DNA of 43,291 bases from an uncultured Chryseobacterium sp. (lineage in GTDB: Bacteria; Bacteroidota; Bacteroidia; Flavobacteriales; Weeksellaceae). Where the stretch lies: positions 1 through 43,291 of the forward strand of contig CAJYGB010000001.1 in NCBI GenBank assembly GCA_913774355.1, read 5' to 3'. Positions 8,876 through 16,470 of this stretch are shown one piece after another. Position 1 is the stretch's first letter; every line of letters starts with the position of its first letter. The notes under the pieces are model-generated. The model saw only the letters and a program-made list of their open reading frames with translations, ran no database searches and was not told where the DNA came from. Position numbers and translations under genes: made by a program.

Positions 8876-9748
8876 ATGAGCATTTTAAAAGGAGTAGGTG
8901 TTGCATTGGTAACACCCTTTAATGAAGATTTATCCGTTGATTTTGAGAGTCTGACGAAATTGGTGGACTATAACATCGAGAACGGAACCAATTATTTAGT
9001 GGTGCTGGGAACTACAGCCGAGGCGGCAACACTTTCTGCAGAGGAGAAGAAACAGGTAATTGAGCACATCATTAAGGTTAATAATAAACGCGTTCCCCTG
9101 GTGTTGGGAATCGGCGGGAATAATACTCTGGAAGTAAAGAAACAGATCGAAGAGGCAGACTTATCTGAGTTCGAAGCGGTATTATCCGTATCTCCGTATT
9201 ACAATAAACCTAATCAGGAAGGCCTTTATCAGCATTATAAGGCATTGGCTTCCACCGGTAAGAATATCATTATATACAATGTTCCGTCAAGAACGGGGCA
9301 GAATATTGAGGCAGAAACGACTTTGCGTCTGGCCAAAGAATTTCCGAATTTATTCCTGATTAAAGAAGCCGCTCCGAATATTCTTCAGTATTTCGATATT
9401 TTAAGAAAAAAACCGGAAGGTTTCAATCTGGTTTCTGGTGATGATGAATATACGCTTCCGGTTACACTGGCAGGAGGAAACGGTGTGATTTCCGTAATCG
9501 GCCAGGCTTATCCGAAAGAGTTCTCAACTATGGTGCAGCTGGCTTTTGACGGGAAGGTGAAGGAAGCTTACGAAATCCACAATAAGCTGGTAGAAATTAC
9601 AAGACTGATCTTCGCAGAAGGAAACCCATGTGGAGTCAAGGCCGTTTTAACGGAGAAAGGAATAGTTAAGAATTACCTGAGACTGCCGTTGGTTCCTGCA
9701 TCAGAAAAACTTTATGCTAAAATAAAAGCCGAGATGGCAAACATTTAA
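8876..9748 (+). CDS. dapA: 4-hydroxy-tetrahydrodipicolinate synthase
   Basis: DapA condenses pyruvate with aspartate semialdehyde in the lysine and meso-diaminopimelate pathway, which supplies peptidoglycan. The 290-residue length is standard for this TIM-barrel aldolase. Active-site residues are all in place: Thr46 and Thr47 in GTTAEAATL, Tyr109, Tyr134 and Arg139 in YNVPSRTG, and the Schiff-base Lys163 in LIKEAA. The GTTAEAATL variant in place of the enterobacterial GTTGES loop is, from memory, usual in Bacteroidetes. It appears monocistronic: its own -7 box lies upstream and a terminator follows. Confidence 0.95.
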   Translation: MSILKGVGVALVTPFNEDLSVDFESLTKLVDYNIENGTNYLVVLGTTAEAATLSAEEKKQVIEHIIKVNNKRVPLVLGIGGNNTLEVKKQIEEADLSEFEAVLSVSPYYNKPNQEGLYQHYKALASTGKNIIIYNVPSRTGQNIEAETTLRLAKEFPNLFLIKEAAPNILQYFDILRKKPEGFNLVSGDDEYTLPVTLAGGNGVISVIGQAYPKEFSTMVQLAFDGKVKEAYEIHNKLVEITRLIFAEGNPCGVKAVLTEKGIVKNYLRLPLVPASEKLYAKIKAEMANI

Positions 9749-9823
9749 AATGAATACGCAATTTGCTTTGCCATGAATTGTGAATTTTCAAGTACCTTTT
9801 TATAAGGTTACAATAAATAGATT

Positions 9824-9857
9824 AAGGTGAAAGGTTCAATGCTTTTCACCTTTTTAA
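9824..9857 (+). terminator. Intrinsic terminator after dapA
   Basis: AAGGTGAAA (9824-9832) pairs with TTTCACCTT (9844-9852), followed by TTTTT. It ends 20 bases before the GNAT start. Confidence 0.75.
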
Positions 9858-9876
9858 TTAAACTCATTTGGAAATT

Positions 9877-10389
9877 ATGAAACTGATTAAAGCCACAGAA
9901 AAAGACATTCCCTTAATCCAGGACCTTGCGAGAAGATCCTGGGAAAATGCATATGCCGAAATACTTTCCGGCGAACAGATGGAATATATGCTCTCCACCA
10001 TGTATTCTGCAGAAGAAATTGCAGCACATCTACAACAACCCCACTACCATTATTACTTAATTAAAAATGAAAGCAGTGATTCTTATGACGGCTTTATCGG
10101 ATACGAGAACGGATATGAAGAAAAAACAACAAAACTTCACCGGATTTACCTGGTTCCGGAAAGTAAAGGAAAAGGAGCAGGGAAGTACGCCATTACATTC
10201 TTAAAAGAAAAAGTATCAGCATATGGGGACCGTAGGATTATTCTGAATGTCAATAAATACAATCCGGCCGGAAGCTTCTATAAATCACAGGGCTTCAGTA
10301 TTTATGATGAGGGGGTTTTTGATATTGGTAACGGTTTTGTAATGGACGATTATCTGATGGAATTTCATATTGAAAAACAGGCAGAATAA
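9877..10389 (+). CDS. GNAT family N-acetyltransferase
   Basis: This 170-residue protein shows the GNAT fold: an N-terminal strand-helix (MKLIKATEKDIPLIQDLARRSW), the central strand GFIGY, the acetyl-CoA loop PESKGKGAGKYA after the strand IYLV, and the terminal NKYNPAGSFYKSQGF motif typical of RimI-like and phosphinothricin-acetyltransferase-like members. The frame is open from a TTG at 9868, but the ATG at 9877 puts the first beta strand at the N-terminus as expected, so I use it. The acceptor substrate is unknown. It sits between the dapA terminator and a gene-free region. Confidence 0.85.
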   Translation: MKLIKATEKDIPLIQDLARRSWENAYAEILSGEQMEYMLSTMYSAEEIAAHLQQPHYHYYLIKNESSDSYDGFIGYENGYEEKTTKLHRIYLVPESKGKGAGKYAITFLKEKVSAYGDRRIILNVNKYNPAGSFYKSQGFSIYDEGVFDIGNGFVMDDYLMEFHIEKQAE

Positions 10390-10441
10390 AAATTTTTTAA
10401 AAATAATTTATAATTCTATTAAAAGTGATTTATAAATTTTA

Positions 10442-10449
10442 TATCTTTG
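10442..10449 (+). promoter_or_regulatory. -7 box for a short orphan transcript
   Basis: TATCTTTG is identical to the -7 box of the tRNA promoter near 42838. A TTTG is not seen at the expected -33 position. No sizeable gene follows, only the small transcript unit that ends at 10575. Confidence 0.5.
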
Positions 10450-10455
10450 CTAAAC

Positions 10456-10575
10456 CAAATCACGTACAATAATACATTCATATGCTTGGTGCTAAGCTAT
10501 TTCAGCTTTTTATCAGTATATTTTTTTCATCCTTAGTGTTTAAATTCCTGTATTTTCCAATGCAGGAATTTTTTT
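10456..10575 (+). ncRNA. Candidate small RNA or micro-mRNA (~120 nt)
   Basis: A perfect -7 box (10442-10449) and a very strong intrinsic terminator (10542-10575) frame about 120 bases with no other gene. Within it AAGCT at 10493-10497 can pair with AGCTT at 10503-10507, just ahead of another T-rich stretch. It matches no RNA family I recognise: not tmRNA, RNase P RNA, 6S or SRP RNA. The start is estimated as about 7 bases after the -7 box. It could be a regulatory RNA or the message for the 31-residue peptide listed separately. Confidence 0.4.
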
Positions 10576-10577
10576 AG
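10482..10577 (+). CDS. Possible 31-residue hydrophobic peptide
   Basis: An ATG at 10482 opens 31 codons ending in TAG at 10575-10577. The product starts MLGAKLFQLF and is strongly hydrophobic, with a likely membrane segment at about residues 6-24. The reading frame runs through the terminator stem, which is unusual for a real coding sequence, and no ribosome-binding signal is visible. Small hydrophobic peptides of this kind occur as type I toxins, but nothing here proves translation. Confidence 0.2.
   Translation: MLGAKLFQLFISIFFSSLVFKFLYFPMQEFF
10542..10575 (+). terminator. Strong intrinsic terminator of the short transcript
   Basis: A 13-bp stem (10542-10554 with 10559-10571, including one T-G wobble) closes a TTCC tetraloop and runs into seven consecutive T (10569-10575). 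Confidence 0.85.
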
Positions 10578-11145
10578 TAGCTTAAATGGATCAAGCACAA
10601 ATTTCATACATACCTTTAAAGATCCGAGCATTTTTTTTAATAAGCACTTAGAGCATGTTTAAAATTTTAATTCAGCAAACTTTCCGTCATTTCTCTTAAT
10701 TTTCTGAATTAAATAAACTTTGTTTATTCTTCACTTTAGTACGATGATTTCAATTGATTTAATTGAATATTACAGGGTAACCGACATATTGATTTTTTAA
10801 GCTAAAATGCCTTAAATTCTTAATGTTAAAATATAAAGGTAAATTTAAACAGGCTCTTCAATTCAGTTTTCTGTATTTTCTTTCAATAGCAGACTGTATT
10901 TGAAAAGTACGGCTGAATAAGTGGTAGGAACTGAATAATTTAAAGTATCTATTACATAGGATTCAGAAATATCGAAAAGGAATTTTAAAAATCAATTCTG
11001 ATGTTTGTATTGTAAATAATTGATAGCTATTTATATATGATGAAATGAACTCATAGGGTTAACTACTGATAACTGAAAATTCTGATTCGGAAAATGAATA
11101 TCAATGATTTTATCATTAAAGTGTGAAAAAAATAGTATGAATTAT
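10578..11145. other. AT-rich gene-free stretch
   Basis: Very AT-rich, with stops in all frames and no conserved motif I can recognise. A loose TAnnnTTTG word lies around 10711-10719 but nothing downstream supports a gene. It may be decayed coding DNA. Confidence 0.5.
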
Positions 11146-11175
11146 TTTGCAGTTAAAATTATTATATTATCTTTG
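11146..11175 (+). promoter_or_regulatory. Full consensus promoter with no known gene
   Basis: TTTG (11146-11149), an 18-base spacer and TATCTTTG (11168-11175). This is the same sequence and spacing as the tRNA promoter at 42816-42845, the best promoter in the window. It fires into a region without a convincing protein gene. Confidence 0.65.
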
Positions 11176-11271
11176 TGCTATACTATTCACTTAATGGTGA
11201 TAATTGGTCTGAGGACGCCAGGACTATTTATATATTTTGGGGGTCCGAAGATCATAAACCGTAAGAAATTT

Positions 11272-11287
11272 GTTTCGCATGCGAAAC
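11272..11287. repeat. 16-base perfect palindrome
   Basis: GTTTCGCATGCGAAAC is self-complementary over all 16 bases. It has no T run, so it is not a terminator. It could be an operator or an RNA hairpin in the candidate transcript. Confidence 0.6.
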
Positions 11288-11602
11288 TGCTTATAGAAAT
11301 CACAATGTTAGTTTAAACAAAATGAATTATAAAATTTCCAATTAAAAAGCGCAGGAGATCTTTAAACAAAACGGTACAATCATGAAAACTTAAATGGAGT
11401 CGGAAGGCAGATTCGTTTCATTATAACCTTTCGACGAAATATCAGTTAGTTTTTATAATAAAAGTTGGAACGTAATTCATTTTGTTTTTTTAAAGCTGAA
11501 ACCATTCGCATAAAAATAAATATTTTCACAGCAAATCACAGAATGTTAAAGTAATTATCATCAAAGTAAAGTAATTTCTTCAAATAACAGTTTTATAAGG
11601 GG

Positions 11603-11638
11603 AACCGCATAGAGATCAGATCTTTGTGCGGTTTTTTT
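11603..11638 (+). terminator. Intrinsic terminator facing recG
   Basis: AACCGCA (11603-11609) pairs with TGCGGTT (11627-11633), and the stem continues inward through AGATC/GATCT with wobbles, leaving a tiny loop. Seven T follow on the plus strand only, overlapping the recG stop. It therefore ends a rightward transcript, although no rightward gene is annotated upstream of it after the GNAT gene. Confidence 0.75.
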
Positions 11639-13721
11639 ATGAAATTTTACTCCACTTGTTTTTGCCTTTATAATTTCTCAGGTAATAATTTTTAATGATT
11701 TGGTTATCAGGTCTTGCGAGCAGAGGATCGGCTTCCAGGATTTTTTCTACGGTATTTTTAGTTGCCCTGATAATAGCCGAATCATTGACCAGATCCAGTT
11801 TTTTGAAATCAACGATACCGCTCTGCTGGGTTCCCAGGATATCTCCCGGGCCGCGGAGCTGCATATCGACCTCAGAAATTTTAAAGCCGTCGGTGCTTTC
11901 CACCATGGTCTTGATGCGGGTTCTGCTGTCTTTGGATAATTTATCGGAAGTCATCAGGATGCAGTAGCTCTGCTCTGCGCCTCGGCCTACGCGCCCCCGC
12001 AGTTGATGAAGCTGTGAGAGACCAAATCTTTCCGAACTTTCAATCACCATTACTGAAGCATTCGGGACATTTACCCCGACTTCGATTACGGTAGTTGCCA
12101 CCATGATCTGGGCATTTCCGGAAGCGAAATAGTTCATTGCGGCATCCTTTTCATCCGGTTTCATTTTCCCGTGAAGCATCGTCACATTGTACTTTGAAAA
12201 ATTATCCATGATGTTTTCCATTCCCTCCATCAGGTTTCTGTAATCCAGGGTTTCGGATTCCTCAATCAGAGGATACACAAAATAGATCTGCCGACCCTTC
12301 TGAATCTCCTCACGGCAGAAATTGTATACATAAGCCCGGTCTTTCTCCCTTCGGTGCGCAGTAATGATCGGCTTTCTCCCTACAGGCAGCTCGTCAATAA
12401 CGGAAACATCGAGATCGGAGTAAAAGCTCATGGCCAGCGTCCGTGGAATAGGAGTGGCAGTCATCACGAGGATATGGGGCGGAATTTTATTTTTAGCCCA
12501 GAGCTTTGCCCGTTGTGCCACTCCGAAACGGTGTTGCTCATCGATAATGGCAAGTCCTAAATTTTTAAATTTGACTTTATCCTCCAAAATAGCATGGGTT
12601 CCCACCAGAATCGAAAGTTCCCCGTTTTCCAGTTCTTCATGGATGATATTGCGTTCAGATTTTTTGCTGGAACCTGTTAAAAGCCGGACACTGACTTCCG
12701 TATTTTCTAAAAGTTCTTTAATCCCGTTATAATGCTGCTGGGCCAGGATTTCCGTCGGTGCCATAATGCAACTCTGGAAACCGTTGTCTTTGGCGATAAG
12801 CATGGTGAGAAGGGCAACCATAGTCTTTCCCGAGCCTACGTCTCCCTGTAACAGCCGGTTCATCTGGATCGGTCGTTTCATATCCATGCGGATTTCCTTC
12901 AACACTCTTTTCTGGGCACCGGTCAGTTCAAACGGAAGATGATGTTCATAAAAATCATTGAAATAATCCCCGATCACCGGGAATGGATTTCCTGCGGTGT
13001 GCGTTTTATGGTGCAGCTTCTTCAGACCGAATCCCAGCTGGAAAAAGAAAGATTCTTCAAACTTTAACCGGTAATTGGCTTTCTCAAAATGCTCCATGTC
13101 CTTCGGAAAATGGATGTTGAGATAGGTATGCTGCCTCGATAAGAATTTGAATGCCTTCATGAGGTAATCCGGAAAATTCTCATAGATCAGATTCGGAATT
13201 TCCCTGCATATATTTTTTATAACCACCTGAAAGAATCTTTGGTTCAGTCCTCTCTTGGTTAATTTTTCAGAGCTTGGATAAATGGGTCTCAGTCTTTTTT
13301 CAGTATCCTTTTTCTCTTCCACTTCAATCTCCGGATGAGGCATGGAAAACTGATGGTTAAAAACATTGATCTTCCCGAAAATAAAGACTTCTTTGTTTAC
13401 CGGGAGCTGCTCTTTGAGCCATTTCGAGTACTGGAACCACACGAGATCCATCGAGCCGGTATCATCATTGAATTTGGCGGAAAGTCTTTTAATTTTTCCG
13501 GTCTGTATTTCCTGAATATTGGTAATTCTTCCTTTCAGCTGCACATCGGTTGCCAGGTCTGTGAGTTCGCCGATCTTATGCACCTTGCTTTTATCCAGAT
13601 ACCGGATGGGGAAAAAGTTCAGAAGATCTTCCACGGTGGAAATCCCCAAGACACTTTTGATGAGCTTGGCTTTTTCGGGGCCGATCCCTTTTACGTATTC
13701 TATGGAAGTTTCTAACGTCAT
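11637..13721 (-). CDS. recG: ATP-dependent DNA helicase RecG
   Basis: RecG remodels stalled replication forks and branch-migrates Holliday junctions. The 694-residue protein has the N-terminal wedge (OB) domain and then the superfamily 2 helicase core: Walker A GDVGSGKT (residues 293-300), DEQH box in IIDEQHRFG, motif III TATPIPRT, TTVIEVGVNVPNA, and the arginine-finger motif QLRGRVGRG, followed by the TRG-like C-terminal region. Length is normal. It stands alone: the upstream thioredoxin gene has its own terminator, and recG ends at the opposing terminator described above. Confidence 0.97.
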   Translation of the reverse strand: MTLETSIEYVKGIGPEKAKLIKSVLGISTVEDLLNFFPIRYLDKSKVHKIGELTDLATDVQLKGRITNIQEIQTGKIKRLSAKFNDDTGSMDLVWFQYSKWLKEQLPVNKEVFIFGKINVFNHQFSMPHPEIEVEEKKDTEKRLRPIYPSSEKLTKRGLNQRFFQVVIKNICREIPNLIYENFPDYLMKAFKFLSRQHTYLNIHFPKDMEHFEKANYRLKFEESFFFQLGFGLKKLHHKTHTAGNPFPVIGDYFNDFYEHHLPFELTGAQKRVLKEIRMDMKRPIQMNRLLQGDVGSGKTMVALLTMLIAKDNGFQSCIMAPTEILAQQHYNGIKELLENTEVSVRLLTGSSKKSERNIIHEELENGELSILVGTHAILEDKVKFKNLGLAIIDEQHRFGVAQRAKLWAKNKIPPHILVMTATPIPRTLAMSFYSDLDVSVIDELPVGRKPIITAHRREKDRAYVYNFCREEIQKGRQIYFVYPLIEESETLDYRNLMEGMENIMDNFSKYNVTMLHGKMKPDEKDAAMNYFASGNAQIMVATTVIEVGVNVPNASVMVIESSERFGLSQLHQLRGRVGRGAEQSYCILMTSDKLSKDSRTRIKTMVESTDGFKISEVDMQLRGPGDILGTQQSGIVDFKKLDLVNDSAIIRATKNTVEKILEADPLLARPDNQIIKNYYLRNYKGKNKWSKIS

Positions 13722-13754
13722 TTTAAAGAACCACGAATTTCGGGAAAAATTAGA

Positions 13755-13787
13755 AATTAGAAAAGACTTTCGGGCCTGAAAGTCTTT
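13755..13787 (-). terminator. Intrinsic terminator of the thioredoxin gene
   Basis: AAAGACTTTC (13762-13771) pairs perfectly with GAAAGTCTTT (13778-13787) around a 6-base loop. The T tract follows on the minus strand, so it ends transcription from the thioredoxin gene before recG. Confidence 0.85.
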
Positions 13788-13794
13788 GTGTGGA

Positions 13795-14328
13795 TTAATC
13801 TTTTATTTTCGATTTAAATTTTTTCTGGTAATCTTCCCATTGCTCTCTCGAACGGATTTTCTTGAAAAGATCCTTTGAGATAAATTCCAGGTAAGGTTCT
13901 AATTCCTTGGCGGATAATTCTCCCTGCAAAATGGTGATCGGACCTCCTTTCTCATCCAGAAAAACCGTACTCGGAACGGCTCCGACATTCATATACTGGG
14001 TAAATTCGTGCATAGAATTCCTCCCTTTTTTGTGTTCCTTATTTTCATTGGAAAACTTTCTGCCGAAGATCTCAACGGTCTTCTTTTCTTCCGCATTGAA
14101 TTTTACCGCATAATAGTTTTCATTTAAAATATCGGCAATCACCTGATGACCGTAGGTTTTTTTATCCATGATCTTGCATGGGCCGCACCAGTCTGCATAA
14201 AAATCGATCAGTATCTTTTTAGGATTTTCTTTCTGTGCTTTAAGAGCCTCTTCTATGGTCATCCACTTTACCTGCGCAAAGCTGAACGTCATCAAAAACA
14301 GGCAGAGTATGCTTATTACCTTTTTCAT
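13795..14328 (-). CDS. Secreted thioredoxin-fold protein
   Basis: This 177-residue protein has a signal peptide ending in FAQ (about residue 19), then a thioredoxin domain with the active site WCGPC (Cys48 and Cys51) and the cis-proline in AVPST (Pro119). The CGPC signature is that of a thioredoxin rather than DsbA, so a periplasmic reductase or a disulfide-repair role is likelier than an oxidase. A lysine-rich insertion (about residues 90-103) sits between the helix after the active site and the cis-Pro strand, and the C-terminus is basic (KKFKSKIKD). Monocistronic by its own terminator. Confidence 0.85.
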   Translation of the reverse strand: MKKVISILCLFLMTFSFAQVKWMTIEEALKAQKENPKKILIDFYADWCGPCKIMDKKTYGHQVIADILNENYYAVKFNAEEKKTVEIFGRKFSNENKEHKKGRNSMHEFTQYMNVGAVPSTVFLDEKGGPITILQGELSAKELEPYLEFISKDLFKKIRSREQWEDYQKKFKSKIKD

Positions 14329-14366
14329 GATTTGGTATTTTAAGTAAAAGTAAGCAATTAAGCGTT

Positions 14367-15878
14367 CTATTTTACATCCTGCATCAGTTTTTTTACAAGA
14401 GGGGAAATGATAATTAAAACAACTCCGGCTATCACGGCATATAATCCCAGTTGTTTATATCCATCGGTATAGGTAATCAGAGCATCATAGTTTGTGGAAC
14501 CTTCTTTTGCTGTGGCAAGTCCTGCACCGATAATTCCCGCTACGTACTGTCCATATGCTGACGCCAGGAACCACATTCCCATCATCATTCCCTGAAGATT
14601 TTTGGTGGAAAGCTTCGTCATGATCGATAGGCCGATAGGAGAGAGGCAGAGTTCACCCAAAGTAATTACGAGCAATGCGATTGTGAAGAAGTTCAGCGAA
14701 GTAATTCCCTGCAGGTTGGCAAAGAATTTTGTCGCAAATAAAATATAATATCCCAACCCAAGGAAGATAAATCCTAATCCGAATTTGATGATCGTATTCG
14801 GTTCGATTTTCTTTTTATTCATCCAGATCCATAACAATCCGATCAGCGGTGCAAGGAAAATAATGAAAAATGCTCCTCCGGAATTATTTACCCCGTTTGG
14901 ATCTAATCCCAGTAAATCTTTATTTAAATTTTTAGCGGCAAAAATGCTTAACGAACCTCCGCTCTGCTCATAAATTCCCCAGAACAGAATCGAGAACAGG
15001 ATGAAAACCAATGCTGCCCAAAGCTTTTTGCGTTCTGAAGGCGTCACTTTGGTCATTTCATAAAATAAATAGATCAGCGTCAAAGGCCCAACGGTCCACA
15101 TGAAATAATCGGTGTACTCCGTTTTTGCTACCATGACCATGATGATGGGTACAAAAATTAATGATAATGCATAAACACCGTATTCAATCCATTTCGGAAT
15201 TGGAGCCGATTTTGTTTCGTTTTCAGGATGTCCGGGCTGAAGGCCGATCGGTCCCATTCTTTTTTGGGTAAAAACAAAATTGATTAAACTTATTACCATT
15301 ACAATGGCAGCCAGACCAAAGGCAACATTCCACCGCAAAGATTCAGGAATCAGATGGTCTAAAATTTCACCTTTTCCGATGGCAATACATAAATAGCCTC
15401 CCAGTAACGCTCCGAGATTGATTCCGGCATAAAAAAGTGAAAAACCCGCATCTGCCCTTGAGTCATTCGGCTTATAAAGCTGGCCGACCATTGAGGAGAT
15501 ATTCGGCTTGAAGAAACCTGTACCCACGACAGTAAAAGCAATGCCTAAGAAGAAAAATTGGTGGGGATCTGTCGCTAAAATCGCACTTCCGACAATCATG
15601 AGAAGCCCGCCCCAGAACAGGGATTTCCTGAATCCTAAAATCTTATCGGCAAACAAGCCGCCGATAAAGGTAAAGGCATACACAAAAGCCTGGGTAGCCC
15701 CGTATTGCAGATTGGCTTCGCTTTCGTGGAAATTAAGCTGGGAGATCATAAAGAAAACCAGCATTCCCCTCATGCCGTAGAAACAGAAGCGCTCCCACAT
15801 TTCAGAAAAGAAAAGGCTCCAGATCTGCTTTGGGTATTTCCCTTTAAAATCCTGTATTTCGTCTAAAGTTAAATTCAT
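14367..15878 (-). CDS. POT family peptide transporter (first copy)
   Basis: A 503-residue inner-membrane proton-coupled oligopeptide transporter, taking up di- and tripeptides. The ExxERFxxY signature is at Glu26, Glu29, Arg30 and Tyr34 (SEMWERFCFYGMRG). The second POT motif is recognisable as GFFKPNISSMVGQLY, and the TM7 acidic site as FWGIYEQSGG. About 14 hydrophobic segments fit bacterial POT proteins. The start overlaps the end of the broken DUF1016 frame by four bases (ATGA). It is one of three paralogues in a row on this strand. Confidence 0.92.
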   Translation of the reverse strand: MNLTLDEIQDFKGKYPKQIWSLFFSEMWERFCFYGMRGMLVFFMISQLNFHESEANLQYGATQAFVYAFTFIGGLFADKILGFRKSLFWGGLLMIVGSAILATDPHQFFFLGIAFTVVGTGFFKPNISSMVGQLYKPNDSRADAGFSLFYAGINLGALLGGYLCIAIGKGEILDHLIPESLRWNVAFGLAAIVMVISLINFVFTQKRMGPIGLQPGHPENETKSAPIPKWIEYGVYALSLIFVPIIMVMVAKTEYTDYFMWTVGPLTLIYLFYEMTKVTPSERKKLWAALVFILFSILFWGIYEQSGGSLSIFAAKNLNKDLLGLDPNGVNNSGGAFFIIFLAPLIGLLWIWMNKKKIEPNTIIKFGLGFIFLGLGYYILFATKFFANLQGITSLNFFTIALLVITLGELCLSPIGLSIMTKLSTKNLQGMMMGMWFLASAYGQYVAGIIGAGLATAKEGSTNYDALITYTDGYKQLGLYAVIAGVVLIIISPLVKKLMQDVK

Positions 15879-16408
15879 AATGGTATGATGGAGTTTTTAA
15901 TTAAAAGTTGGATGGTCATCCTGATCCGGTTCGAAGCGGATGCGGTCCTGATTGATAAGCGCTTTAAAATTTTATATAGGTTCAATGATTTGCTTACTGA
16001 ATTAAATTTTCCAAGCTTCAGTGGTTCTGGATGGATTCGTTGATGTAATAATTGACTTTTATCCTGATTGCCTAGTCTAATCAGGAGTCTGTAGTGTGTC
16101 CAGCTCAATTCGTGACGCAATGCGTCACCTATTGGAAATACCTGATAAAAGGCCCTCATGTTTCTCAGGTTACTTTCATCAAACCCTTTTCCGAATTCCA
16201 GCGTCAGCTTTCTTGATAGGTTTCTCAGGGTATATTTTCCGTATTCCGCACATTCTTTTCCTTTCTGTTCATCCTCAACAATCAGTTTCCCGATCTGCCA
16301 ATAAGTAAGCAGCAGGGTAGAATTGGCCACACGGAATATCTTTTCGCGCGACTGTATAATAATCTCTTTTACCGACTGAAATAAAGAATCCTCAGAAATT
16401 TCCATCAT
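15875..16408 (-). pseudogene. Broken DUF1016 (YhcG-like) N-terminal domain gene
   Basis: The first ~115 residues from the ATG at 16408 match the DUF1016 N-terminal domain: YWQIGKLIVEDEQKG, YGKYTLRNLSRKLT, GFDESNLRNMRAFY, LSWTHYRLLIRL. After that the frame loses similarity. The +1 frame from about 16070 downward continues the family pattern (NYYINESIQNH, then a TGA where Trp is expected, then S-LENLIQ), so I infer a frameshift plus several nonsense changes. The C-terminal PD-(D/E)XK nuclease domain of intact family members is missing altogether. The preceding terminator stem lies upstream of 16408, so the earlier ATG at 16456 is unlikely to be the start. Confidence 0.75.
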
Positions 16409-16411
16409 ACG

Positions 16412-16446
16412 AAAATAAAAAAAACCTCTGACTTGGCAGAGGTTTT
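16412..16446 (-). terminator. Intrinsic terminator of the second POT gene
   Basis: AAAACCTCTG (16421-16430) pairs with CAGAGGTTTT (16437-16446). The T tract follows on the minus strand. Confidence 0.85.
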
Positions 16447-16470
16447 CACGATACATCGTATATTATTTTA

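Larger units (their letters stand above)
11182..11638 (+). ncRNA. Candidate non-coding transcript up to ~455 nt
   Basis: A consensus promoter at 11146-11175 and a plus-strand intrinsic terminator at 11603-11638 frame this segment. It contains a 16-base perfect palindrome (11272-11287) and a GGAC/GTCC pairing at about 11221-11245. No open frame of note starts in it. A 70-codon frame starting at 11104 begins upstream of the promoter and is not credible. I recognise no RNA family. The terminator could instead serve only to insulate recG, so extent and existence are inference. Confidence 0.3.

Noticed and set aside
11104..11316. 70-codon plus-strand frame in the gene-free region
   Set aside because: It begins upstream of the consensus promoter at 11146-11175 and runs through it, has unusual composition and no recognisable motif.
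11182..11638. tmRNA, RNase P RNA, 6S or SRP RNA in the gene-free region
   Set aside because: None of the conserved core sequences of these RNAs could be found, and the segment is far too AT-rich.
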